From Lates calcarifer (Eukaryota > Chordata > Actinopteri > Centropomidae): DNA of 64,000 nucleotides. Location: NCBI RefSeq assembly GCF_001640805.2, contig NC_066838.1, positions 24,491,142 through 24,555,141 of the forward strand, given 5' to 3'. Positions within the stretch are counted from its first letter, which is position 1. Every line of letters begins with the position of its first letter. The position numbers were made by a program, and so were the translations under genes. Below, piece after piece: positions 25,566 through 35,981 of the stretch. The notes below the pieces were generated by a model. It saw only the letters and a program-made list of their open reading frames with translations, did not search any database and had not been told where the DNA came from.

Positions 25566-28138
25566 TTCAAATGCATGGTTCCACTTTTAACATCGCAGGC
25601 GAAACGGCTTCTAGCATGAGGAAGGTTAATGCAACACTGTTACCGTTGGTTTGGGGGTTGCTGAGTAAACTTGTATTCACAATAAATGTCCGCACTGTAT
25701 TTCATTGTAATTCAACCAGCAGTTAGTCAAGACATTTCACTTTGAGACACAAGTGTCAAATTGCTGGTGGCACTAGACTAAACGTCAGGGGATGACCAAA
25801 GTCTGCAAGTTTCATCCTCTGGGGAGCGTGAATGTCTGTACAGAGTGTCACGGGAATTCATTCAGTAGTTGTTGAGATATTTCAGCGAGAACCAAAGTAG
25901 TCGACCAATGGGCTGACCTTACTGAGCAGGAGATACAGTAATTTTCAGCTACTGCTTTAAGCTACATTCTTGGTTTGTAGAGAAGGGAGTGCTGGTTCAG
26001 TTTTTCTCACTAACACCATATTTATTTGATGGATAGAGCACACTGGGTAGATGTTTTGAATTAGAGATGATGGACACAACAATCACCATGAAGACAGCTA
26101 TGAAAACAGGCGTTTAACAGTTGATCCATTTATCAGACACAAGTCTGCGGTTTACATTAAAACACTATAAATCCATCCCTTATTTGTTTAGCCATTCCTA
26201 ATGTTGTCTTATTTCAGAGTGTTCCTCCAAATCACTGATCAGATCCGAGCGTGTGGATCATCAATCAGGGACCAAGCACCCAGACTTTCCCCTCTCCGGT
26301 TTGTGGAGATGAAGCCCACATGCCAGTCAGCCGGAGCAATCCTCGGGCTTGTGGTCGAGACGAGGGGGGAAGAGGAGCAGACTTGGCGGATCAAGAGGGT
26401 TTTCGGGCTTGGAGCAGTAGCTGCATTCCTCCATGTCTCTCTGTCTTCCTCTGCTGATGTCTCACTCTGTACCTTCTCCCGCTCTCTAGCTTTTCTTCCC
26501 CCCACATCCATCTCCATTTCCTGTTCCTCAGTCCCCAGTGGGGTTGTCAGACATGATCGCTGATGTTTCCCCGATGTCCTGGCCTTGAATGCTGCACTCT
26601 GTGTGCCTGGCCTGACCAAGCTGCTGTCTAGCTTTGTCCCTATTACTCATTTCTCGTCTCCACACAGGTGCTAATAGTAATAATTTAATCGACCTTATTT
26701 TGCTTATGAGTAATGGATTGCCTCGGCGGTCTCTGCATCAGTCATCAGTGGCTGTTCTTTTGTTTGGATAAAAGCACATTTCCCTTTAGAGTGAGTTGAT
26801 GAAGGCTGACTTTTTCTTCTTTTCTGGATGTCTTGCTTGCCTTCTTTGCCTGTTAATACTAGCTGAAGAGAAATGCAGCAGAGAGAGTTTACCTGCAAGA
26901 TAGACAGCAAACAGGAAAGCATTTAGAAGATGTAGCCTACTGCGAGATAAAAGAGAAGCAAAATGTCATTGCCCTCCTCCTCCTCGTCCTTCCTCTCTTG
27001 CTCAGAATTGTGTTTCTACAGTAATGGAGGTGCAGCCTAGAAGACAGATGAAAATCTCTGGTAATTACCTCTGAGTCATGCTCTGATCTTATCCGAAAGT
27101 TGGCCCGCTAGTTATTGCTGTTGGCATCGTGAAACCCTGGAGAAAGACGTACGTACTGTACATGCAGACAGATGTAGAGGGAGAAGGAGAGAGAGGCAAA
27201 CAAATTGTCAGCTCTGAGAGAAATAGCAGACACCGACAGATATTCAAAACAGTGAAGGAAACAGAAAGGGATCCTCATTAACATGGCTAAAGGAATATAG
27301 CAGCCTGCAGTGGTGATGATACACTACCTGGCACTGACCTGGCTTTGTACTTTGTAATTTAGAGGTGATTTAGATTGTTTCATGTGCATTTGAGCCACAT
27401 ATATAAATATGAATCTGTGTTACTGTTTGCTGAACCTCTCCCCTGCACCATGCTTGACCATTTATAGGTTAGCACATGTAACTAGCCACAGAAGACCTGC
27501 CAGACTTTCTACACATGTGCATGGTTGTATAGTAAGATTGCATTTAAAGAGTTTGGATGGGTGCTGTCGCCTTTATCGCCTTTCAAATCAAAAAACAAGA
27601 ATAAACGTGTTAGGAATGGATTTAAAAGTGTGTTTATTCAGTTTTAATGTAAGCTGCAAACATTAGCATGCCCAGCTAACTAGCATTTCATCAGCTAACC
27701 ACATTGTTTTGTGGGGTTTCAGGTGATGTTAGAAAAAGTCCTGTTTGGGAATACACCATTATGGTGGCTGGCTGCAGTATAGGTCATAAATCCTGCTTCC
27801 TTCATGTTAGAGAATGGGACATGGGCCAAACTAAAACATCAACAGCACGACAAAAAGATGGTTGTCATGCAAGTTCATTTTACAGATAAGTTTGGTTTTT
27901 ATTAGTTACTTGATGCTTTAAAAACGGGGCGAGACGTCACGATCGACGGCTGTGATTGACTCACGATTGGTTGGGCATGGTGGACATCGATACAATGGCT
28001 CCACCATCTTTATATACAGTCGCTGGCTTTTCCTCTCTGGTAGACAGTGAAATTGTGTGACATAAGGTTTAAAAACAATCATATCAGTTACTGTAAAAAT
28101 GTGTATTTGTGACCTTGTGTGTCGGTCTGTGTGTGCAG

Positions 28139-28196
28139 GACTATCCCAGGAACAGACACCCAGGATGGAGCAGAGGCTCGGTCGCCTATCATGCAG
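28139..28196 (+). CDS. spryd3: SPRYD3 coding exon: second SPRY domain, middle
   Basis: This 58-nt exon enters at phase 0 after a GTGTGCAG acceptor and leaves with one base of the next codon before GTGAGA. It encodes DYPRNRHPGWSRGSVAYHA, which continues directly from LGLARR of the preceding exon. The HPGW...SVAYH signature is a hallmark of SPRY domains, where this loop shapes the binding surface. The exon is short but every residue is recognisable, and both splice phases agree with its neighbours. Confidence 0.93.
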
Positions 28197-30626
28197 GTGA
28201 GAGTTCAGCCCTGCTTCTCTCTTCTCTCTTTCTCTTTCAGTCTTCTCTTGAAGTTTGTGTGTTATTTCCTTTTGTGTGTGTGGAATTCCCCCCCTAGAAA
28301 TTTGTGAATCGGATATACTTCCTCTTAAGCATCTATCTGCTGCCTTTAGATGTAAACATCACAGAGACACCGCCTCAGCTGGATGTTAAGGTGCCTAGCA
28401 CAAACAGAGATCAAGGAAGGATTGCAGGCAGATGAAAAGGACAGAAGGCAGATAAAACAAAGACGGTGACAGCATCAGAAAAAGAAAAGGGATCGTATCT
28501 ACATCTCTATCTCTTTCTGTGGGAGTTTGGCGATCTAAATATCTCTAAGTGATGAACAAAAAAAGACACACACGCTGGAAAAAAAAAACTTGAGTTTAGT
28601 CAAAGTTATCTCTATCTTCCTATGCTTCCACACACACGTTCCGTCTTGGTTGTTTGTGACCACAGGCCTGTGAGTATTATCTGCACAGGCATCTGCACAA
28701 AACCCCTACAGCTCCCATTCCAGGCCTCAGCACCCCTCGCTATCAGTGCTAAGAGATTAGCTATCAAACGCTGCTGCCGTGATATGAGAATAGCGGCAGC
28801 TACAGTAGGTAGGTGGTTGTTATTACACCGCACAAGCTACAGTGGGAAGCCGACTCTTTATCTGACGATCCACTGTCACAGTCAAGATCTTGTTAGTCCT
28901 TATCTGAGCGGAGCAGTTAGGAGCTTGCTGGCTTTTATCAACTTTATTTTGGTCTGAAGCATCCCATTGTTAATCTGTCTCACAGGGGATTTCAGCTGCT
29001 CGCACTCTGAGTGATTCACACGCCACAAATGTCATTTTCTGTCTAATGTTTTTCCACCAGGAAATGTGTACGATTTTATTTTTAGAGGAAGGTTTATATA
29101 CTTTCTTCCAGTTGACCTCCAAATCAGCTATCAAAACACATTTTCTTGTTCACTCCGCACATTCCCTCCGTGTTTCGAGTTGATGTTTATAGTCCTGAAT
29201 TCCCGTATCCCTTTGCAGATTCCGTTTATGCTTTGGGATACGTTAATAATAATAACAGTTGATGCTGTGTGTCCTGCCGGGGTCTGTGGATGATACCTCA
29301 TTGCTGACTGACAGACGAGGCCAGTCATTCGCGGATGCTCGTCGTGCCAGTCCAAGAGGGCTAGCGCTGTGGTCAGCCTGGTTTGGCTGCTGCGCGTTGG
29401 ACACCACAGAAATGTGCACGCCCCAGCACAGCTCCCATTAATCTTATTTGTTAGAGACTAAAATGATGTATGTGGTTTTCCACGCTGTGCGTATGAGGTT
29501 TGCCTTCCCGTGCTTGGGTTAAGGTGCAGGCTCTGATCCAGCTACTTAAAGTCAACAGCCGGGGCCTCTTCTTCATGTCTCCCCTCGCTTCCTCCATGCA
29601 TCCAAGATTTTCACCGAACAGCTGAGGAGCCTCAAGAATTGCACGCAGACGCTCTTTGGCAGGATGACAAAAACTTAATGTATACACCGTGTTATATACA
29701 CCAGGTCATACAACCACAGCAGAAATTGCTTTAAGAATGAATGACTTCAGCTTTGTTACTTTGGTTTTCCTGCTCGGTGTGAGCCAAGAGGAGTTTCTGT
29801 GACTCCACGTGTCTTTTTCTTAACATTTATGGTTAGTTGTTTTTATTTGACCTCAGTATGTAAAGGGGCAAATATCTGCCTGGATATTCTTGGCAGCGCT
29901 TGGCTTCATATACACTGTTGAAACTCATTGTTATGTTACTGTCATGCCCCATGCTGCTTCTTGGTGCACTGATTGTTTTATCATTACTTTCCAAGAATCC
30001 AGATAGTGTTTTTAGTTATATTATGCAGCCTGGAGGCAAATACATAAATTACATAATGATTCGGTGCAGCATTCCTCCTTTTCTTATTTATACTTTACAG
30101 TTCGACTGCTGAGCTCTATTTCTGTCACCTTGATTTATGGCGTGTTTTATTGGGCACGCGACCAGTGTTGACCTGGATCACGTGTGATGTGTGTTACTGA
30201 CTTTTAAGGTTGTCACTTTACTCCAGATATATTCCAGTTACATACACAAATGCCTGCCAACCATATCGCAGCTCCTTTGTATAGCTTCTATAGTTTGAGA
30301 GTTCTTTGGCCTGAGCGGGTGTTACCACCAGTGTTTGTATTGGGCGCTGGCCCAGCGTGGACCTCCATCCTGTGTGTTGGCTCACGTTGGCTCCGCAAGT
30401 TAATGGGCCGTGGGGCGCTGCGGGCCCCTGTGGGCCCCTGTGGGCCCTATCAGGAGCAACCAGCCATCCAACCAGTGAGTGCTCCTCAGCAAGCCTCATT
30501 AACGCCGTCACCCCCTCCGAACCCCCCATCAGTGACTCACACGTGCTATGACTCAACACCCACAGATGAAGGTTGTGCCCTGCCACCGCCGCCGCCATCC
30601 ATCCCTCACCACCAACCCAACCCGAG

Positions 30627-30868
30627 ATAACAGGGCTCAGTCTAACGCCTGCACTGTACATCAGTGACAGGGTCTAATCTGATCCCGGCCCTGGTTCTGC
30701 AAAAACAATTATTCAGTAGCAACATGTCGTGCAGAGCGATAATATCCTCTTCTTACCTAATGGGAGAAAAATGGATCTGGTGACATCATCTCTGTAGCAC
30801 TGACGAGATTCAGGTAAATTCACTTTATAATCAGATGAACTGAGGATGTACCCGAGTGTGTGTGTGTG

Positions 30869-30899
<31 letters not shown>

Positions 30900-31328
30900 C
30901 GACGTCACCACACGATTACAGGAACCAGGGATTACTGATTATACTCTTTTTTTATTAGTTAATTAATAATTTCCTTAATGAAATATTTTTAAAAAATAGT
31001 GAAACACGAGTCCAAAACCCAAAGTTAGAAACAGAGAGAAAAAGACTTTGTGGCATTTTTGCATGAAAAATTACTTAAATCTAAATCATTGATGGTTTAT
31101 TTTCTGTTGATTAACTAATTGATTAATTGACCAATGCTTTCAGCTCACCGTACATGTGGTGTCTGTATCACCTTTATGAACAAACATTCAACCTGCCTCA
31201 TAAGGTCTACGTAATCAATAAAACCAACTAAGGTTTCAGCTGACAGTTATTATTGGATTCCATTTCTTTGTCTATAAAATATCAGAAAACAAGTTTTTTG
31301 TCGTTTAAGAGAAAGCCTTATCTTTATT
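30627..31328. repeat. Duplicated intronic segment, copy 1
   Basis: This 702-bp copy contains a GT microsatellite (30855-30899) and a 47-bp stretch near 31191-31237 that copy 2 lacks. Apart from those two differences and a few substitutions it matches bases 32534-33161 closely, which marks a recent duplication. Its 3' half also contains a piece of a dispersed fish repeat with phrases such as TCCAAAACCCAAAGTTAG and CTATAAAATATCAGAAAAC. Confidence 0.93.
30855..30899. repeat. (GT)n microsatellite
   Basis: About 45 bases of GT with one GC interruption. The matching array in the second copy of the duplication (32764-32781) is much shorter. Confidence 0.95.
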
Positions 31329-31985
31329 TGTGATCCATGAACCCAAAATAGTTCCACACGCTGTTTCTCAGATGTTTTGGTGTTGAGATTGTCGCTGTTG
31401 TCCCCTATTTTCGTGACAAAACAATCCTATCGACTGATGAAATTGGTCAAGCTGATAGAGCGCCCTCTGCTGGATCACAAGTGAACTACATCAGATGGTC
31501 TGACACGGTTAAAGAGGCTGCAGCCTTCATTTCAAACAGGTGAATTTCCAATAAAAAGTGACAGTCCTAGTAGCTGCCTCAAGGCCCAGAATCATTGCTA
31601 CTCATGCTGCACGGCTTCACTCTGCACTGGATCAAACCAAAGATTATTTAAATGTATTTTTCATATGCTTAAATCAAAGTGTACTGTATATTAAATATCA
31701 ACAGTTCAACACTTTGTTAGTGATAAACTCACGTTGCAGCTGCACATGGAATTTATAGTAAATTCTCAGGAACATGGGCAAACTCACATGTGTGTGTGGA
31801 ATAATGGAAGAATATAAATATTTTCTTTTAATTTTTCATGTTTTAAGAGTCTGTGAAGTCATTGTTCCCTGGGCAGGGAAGCCCAGTCTTTCCCAGACAA
31901 ACTCTCATGTTACGAGAAAGCCTGTTTTCCTTATTCCCAGCTGGTCTCAGTCCTCAGCCAGGTTCTCAGGAGGCCTCTCACTCCC

Positions 31986-32453
31986 TTGGGCCTGGCTCCA
32001 AATCCTAAACTCAGATCCGGTTTTCACCCTTCCTTGTTGCTCCTTTGGATGAACCTGAAGTCCAGCACCTGGTGGCGGTCACGGTCCCCGCCACCGCCTC
32101 GCTCTTACCATCTCAACTCTAACGGCGATCGCCATGTTCCTGCTCCCGTCGCCAGCCTCGGTCGGAGCCAAACCTTGGTCAACACCTCGATGCTAATTTT
32201 AAACTCCCTGGTCTCCAACACAAATTTTAACATTTTCCGCCACATCCTAGCTCCAAACTCAGCCGGCTTCCTGCGTATCGATTTCCACCCGTTTCAGTAC
32301 CAAAGCACGCCGAAGAAAAGCAACAGAGGATTTTACTGTACGCTCAAAAACAAACACAGCCTCACACAGCTGCCTGCAAAAATGAACTCTGCGAAAACAG
32401 ACTTTTTATATGACGAGATTATTCACCGTGCAGAACGTCAGAGCTGCGACTAG
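31986..32453 (+). CDS. Unidentified 155-codon open frame inside a SPRYD3 intron (doubtful gene)
   Basis: A plus-strand frame of 155 codons opens with ATG at 31986 and ends with TAG at 32451-32453. It lies in DNA that is GC-richer than its surroundings. The predicted product is not low complexity: a Pro/Ser/Arg-rich first third is followed by a mixed region with LVSNTNFNIFRHILAPNSAG and SNRGFYCTLKNKHSLTQLP. It ends with a Lys/Asp/Glu-containing tail. I recognise no family. It sits between the two copies of the duplicated segment. No splice sites or promoter stand out. It could be a chance frame, a fragment of a mobile element or a processed pseudogene. Confidence 0.2.
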   Translation: MGLAPNPKLRSGFHPSLLLLWMNLKSSTWWRSRSPPPPRSYHLNSNGDRHVPAPVASLGRSQTLVNTSMLILNSLVSNTNFNIFRHILAPNSAGFLRIDFHPFQYQSTPKKSNRGFYCTLKNKHSLTQLPAKMNSAKTDFLYDEIIHRAERQSCD

Positions 32454-32533
32454 AATTTATTTTCACTGTCTATTTATAAAGTGTTAATTTCTTCCAAATA
32501 ATTAAACTTTTAAAGGAGTAATCCACCTGTTTT

Positions 32534-33161
32534 ATAACAGGGCTCAGTCTAACGCCTGCACTGTACATCAGTGACAGGGTCTAATCTGATCCCGGCCCTG
32601 GTTCTGCAAAAACAATTATTCAGTAGCAACATGTCGTGCAGAGCGATAATATCCTCTTCTTACCTAATGGGAGAAAAATGGATCTGGTGACATCATTTCT
32701 GTAGCACTGACGAGATTCAGGTAAATTCACTTTATAATCAGATGAACTGAGGATGTACCCGAGTGTGTGTGTGTGTGTGTGGACGTCACCACACGATTAC
32801 AGGAACCAGGGATTACTGATTATACTCTTTTTTTATTAATTAATTCATAATTTGCTTAATGAAATATTTTTAAAAAATAGTGAAACACGAGTCCAAAACC
32901 CAAAGTTAGAAACAGAGAGAAAAAGACTTTGTGGCATTTTTGCATGAAAAATTACTTAAATCTAAATCATTGATGGTTTATTTTCTGTTGATTAACTAAT
33001 TGATTAATTGACCAATGCTTTCAGCTCACCGTACATGTGGTGTCTGTATCACCTTTATGAACAAACATTCAGCTGACAGTTATTATTGGATTCCATTTCT
33101 TTGTCTATAAAATATCAGAAAACAAGTTTTTTGTCGTTTAAGAGAAAGCCTTATCTTTATT
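32534..33161. repeat. Duplicated intronic segment, copy 2, flanked by a 35-bp direct repeat
   Basis: This 628-bp copy of bases 30627-31328 lies about 1.9 kb downstream in the same orientation. Compared with copy 1 it lacks 47 bp and has a contracted GT array; together these account for the 74-bp length difference. It is bracketed by two identical 35-bp repeats (32502-32536 and 33164-33198, beginning TTAAACTTTTAAAGG), which look like a duplicated insertion target. It has no terminal inverted repeats or poly(A) tail that would mark a standard transposon. Confidence 0.93.
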
Positions 33162-34278
33162 CTTTAAACTTTTAAAGGAGTAATCCACCTGTTTTATACA
33201 TGCAGTCAATTTTTATTTGTTGTTTGATGTCTCAACAAAGTTTTAAGAATATTTAAAGCCAGCATTTAGGAGGGATCAAGTGTTTTTGAATATTTAGGCG
33301 TCTGCAGCTTCACTTTTGCCGTTCTATTTTAAACTCTGTGTCTTGTAAGCCCACTAAACGCATCGAAAGTACAAAATCAAATCTACAAAATGTCATGTTT
33401 TGTCTGTTTTTAATTAATGTTTTTGTTTGATAATCTGTACAAAACCCAAAGATATTTAGCTTACAGTGAAATATAAAACAAATAGAGGCAGCAGATCATC
33501 ACATTTGAGAAGCTGTGAACAGAGAATTCATTGCTTAATGAATGAGCTAAATTCATTATCGAAATGTTTTCATATGTCAGATGTTATGGATGAAATACAC
33601 AGGAAACTCATGCAAGAAACAAAACAGAAAAGATCATTCTCATTCAACAGTCAGAGCTTGTGCTTTTGCAGACGTCTCTGGAGTAAAAGTGAGAGTTAAA
33701 GTTGTGTGTTTTAAGCCCAATTAAAAACTTATTAATTAATTTTGATTATTTAAGTGTTTGGTGGAATAAAATCTACCAACGAATACAAAAATTGCTCCAG
33801 TTGCTTGTTGCTGTCCCTCCAGCCTGTCCCAGTCAATGAGCATCCGTCCTTAGGCCTAAACCTGGACTTCCACCCCCCACCCCCCCTCCTCCAGCTCACC
33901 TCCAGCGCCAGGCCCTTGTCACTCTCCAAAGCTCTGCTATTTTTAGCGCCGCTGCGCCTCCTGTGCCGGCGTGGCTCCACTGTTTGCCTAGTGTGTGGTG
34001 TTGTGACAAGGGCCCGCATGGGAGCCGTAATGATACAGTGTCTCCGTCTCCCTCCCGGTGCTCAGATAGAGATTGTTTAAACAGTATCCTGAGCCGGGGA
34101 CGGGTCCCATGACAACTCCATAAATATTTACCAGCAGCAGCCACGCCGCTTCGCTTGAGGAGCGCTCGTCTGCAGGCTACCTCTGCAATGTTTTTCTTTT
34201 GCCCTTTTTTTCCATTGTTGTCTCTTGCAACTGTAGTATGTGTTGTTTTGATGATTTCCTTTAGATGTTGTCTATGTC

Positions 34279-34280
<2 letters not shown>

Positions 34281-34318
<38 letters not shown>

Positions 34319-34332
34319 TGTGTGTGTGTGTG
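34281..34332. repeat. (GT)n microsatellite with a central TA run
   Basis: About 52 bases of GT interrupted by a TATATATA block near 34309-34317. Confidence 0.95.
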
Positions 34333-35159
34333 GAAGAGAAGTGTTTTTACTAGCGCTGCTTTCACCTTTACACATCATCATCATCTGACTGGAATGTCAG
34401 GATGTCCTGTATGTTAGTGCTGCATTGCATGTACACATGTTGCACACTGTGGTAAACACATTAAAAGTCTTGCAAGTGGAACACACAAGGACAAAAATGA
34501 ACACACATAGGCCTTGAAAAGACTTAAAAACCATTGAATTAGTCTCCTTAAAAAGGTTTTAAAAGTCTTAAATATTTTCTCTCGCCTGCTGTAGGTGTAT
34601 GTCCCACAGTTATAAACTCATACTGGGATTGTACTCCTTTATTGTGGCGTTTCAGTCTGAACCACCAAGTGTCTGTTTTGTAAAACTGATTTGTGTTATG
34701 CTCGATTTATACTTCTGCATTGAATCGATTCTGTAGCTACAAGGGACAGGCACTTTTTGAAGTTCGTTAATCGAGCCAATTTAAGTCGATTATGTCGATA
34801 TTAAGTCGATGCACTAACTTTACTCCACTCATCCAACGTGAAAGCTGTCCAGGCATCAGTTGTTATTGCTACTTTCTCGGCTTCCATCAGGTTCTTTTTC
34901 AGAGCTGTAGCTTCATATCGTCTCAAATCATTTAAGTCACCAAATCTATTTTTTTATTTGTTGCTGTCGTTTGGTTCAATAAATCCACAGTGTGTTTTTC
35001 CGTAAGTGCCGAAACAAGTGACAAAAACAAGCACTTAAGTGGATGTACTTTGACGAGGACAAATGATATTGGATTACATTGCAGCAGCTGTAATGTACCA
35101 GCACCCTGTAAATCATTTATACCCAACAGCACAATTAAAAGTTTCCTCCTCTCTGACAG

Positions 35160-35279
35160 ATGATGGGAAGATCTTTCATGGCAGCGGGGTCGGAGACGCT
35201 TTTGGTCCTCGCTGCTTCAAAGGCGACATCATGGGCTGCGGCATCATGTTCCCACGAGACTACATCCTGGATGGAGAAG
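35160..35279 (+). CDS. spryd3: SPRYD3 coding exon: second SPRY domain, C-terminal core
   Basis: This 120-nt exon completes an Asp codon split with the 28139 exon and leaves one base (G) before a GTAGGT donor. It encodes DDGKIFHGSGVGDAFGPRCF, then the SPRY motif KGDIMGCGIMFPRDYILDGE. The GD-IMGCGI stretch is the conserved strand pair of SPRY domains (GD.IGCGI in the family). Only a few residues differ from the mammalian protein as I recall it. The acceptor CTCTGACAG is preceded by a pyrimidine run. Confidence 0.94.
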
Positions 35280-35823
35280 GTAGGTGCGAGGGCAGAGGGT
35301 TCAGGTGGTGCAATTACATTGTCACTCACCGAGAGAGTGGTTGACATGTTCGTGGGAGGTTTTGCTCTTAAACCTAATTATCGTGGTTTAGCGTAAGACG
35401 GTTGCAGCAACATTTCGGTCTTAACGGAGTCCAATTGTGGGAAAGAAGCTGGATGGTAACCAAGGTTTTCCCCCGCTTGGGAAACTGAGCAGGTGAAATT
35501 CTTATCCCACGTCCTTTCCATGAGAGACAAATCTAGTGGACTAGACTTTCCTGCTCTCAGTACAGAGGTTTCAAAGAGCTAAACGTAAAAACCTTTCAGA
35601 AATGCTGTCGTATTCTAATTCACAGCCAGCAGCTAATGTCAGCTAACGCTACGATGGCCTTACATCTCATTTTGTGGCATTAATGAGCTTGTGTTGCAGC
35701 CTTACTTCTCTACACTGTGGTATTTTATCAGTTAATAATCCTGTGTCTCCTCTGCTCTGCTCTGCTCTGCTTTACACATGAACGCCTCCTCTCAAACACG
35801 CTGTGCTCTGTTTCGGTCTGCAG
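35280..35823 (+). other. spryd3: SPRYD3 intron (about 0.54 kb)
   Basis: Short intron from GTAGGT to CGGTCTGCAG. A short tandem run of CTGCT/CTCTG units lies near 35751-35770; I see nothing else in it. Confidence 0.85.
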
Positions 35824-35981
35824 GTGACACGGACGACTGGGAACGGCTGGAGGTCCGTCCGGGTCACGCGGGCAGCGTCCAGAACGTTCTGTACCTCAAC
35901 GAGGAGGAGGAGGAGGAGGAGGAGGATGAAGAGGAAGACGGGGAAGAGGTAGACCCGGGACAGGAGGGAAGGAAGGTCACG
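35824..35981 (+). CDS. spryd3: SPRYD3 coding exon: linker with poly-glutamate tract
   Basis: This 158-nt exon enters with the last two bases of a Gly codon and ends in phase 0 at ACG|GTGAGG. It encodes GDTDDWERLEVRPG, then VQNVLYLNEE leading into an uninterrupted run of Glu/Asp (about 35900-35945, a GAG/GAA repeat), then GEEVDPGQEGRKVT. Mammalian SPRYD3 has a comparable acidic insert at the same place, within the second SPRY domain, so it is an ancestral feature and not a recent expansion. The repeat-like coding makes its length likely to vary between individuals or species. The WERLEV/RPG part is the least conserved portion. Confidence 0.92.

Larger units (their letters stand above)
15995..28138 (+). 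other. spryd3: SPRYD3 intron (about 12.1 kb), repeat-rich
   Basis: A GTGAGC donor and a GTGTGCAG acceptor border this intron. It contains a TA microsatellite (18101-18146), a palindromic Tc1-derived element (18560-19185), a LINE 3' fragment (23300-23809), a palindromic MITE (25333-25565) and at least four copies of a diverged dispersed repeat (near 19795, 20450, 22556 and 25755). A GC-richer patch at 26200-26620 has open frames on both strands, but I recognise no protein in it. Confidence 0.8.
28197..35159 (+). other. spryd3: SPRYD3 intron (about 7.0 kb) with an internal segment duplication
   Basis: The intron runs from a GTGAGA donor to a CTGACAG acceptor. It holds GC-rich patches at about 28620-28810 and 30300-30630, the latter with short GGGCCCCTGT tandem units. 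It also holds the duplicated segment (30627-31328 and 32534-33161) and an unexplained open frame at 31986-32453. GT microsatellites lie at 30855-30899 and 34281-34332. Confidence 0.8.

Noticed and set aside
26201..26619. Overlapping 120- and 126-codon frames on opposite strands
   Set aside because: I recognise no protein similarity. Both strands are open because the patch is GC-richer, and there are no convincing splice sites.
30218..30661. 147-codon minus-strand frame and 126-codon plus-strand frame
   Set aside because: They lie in a GC-rich patch with short tandem units; the composition is biased and no family is recognisable.
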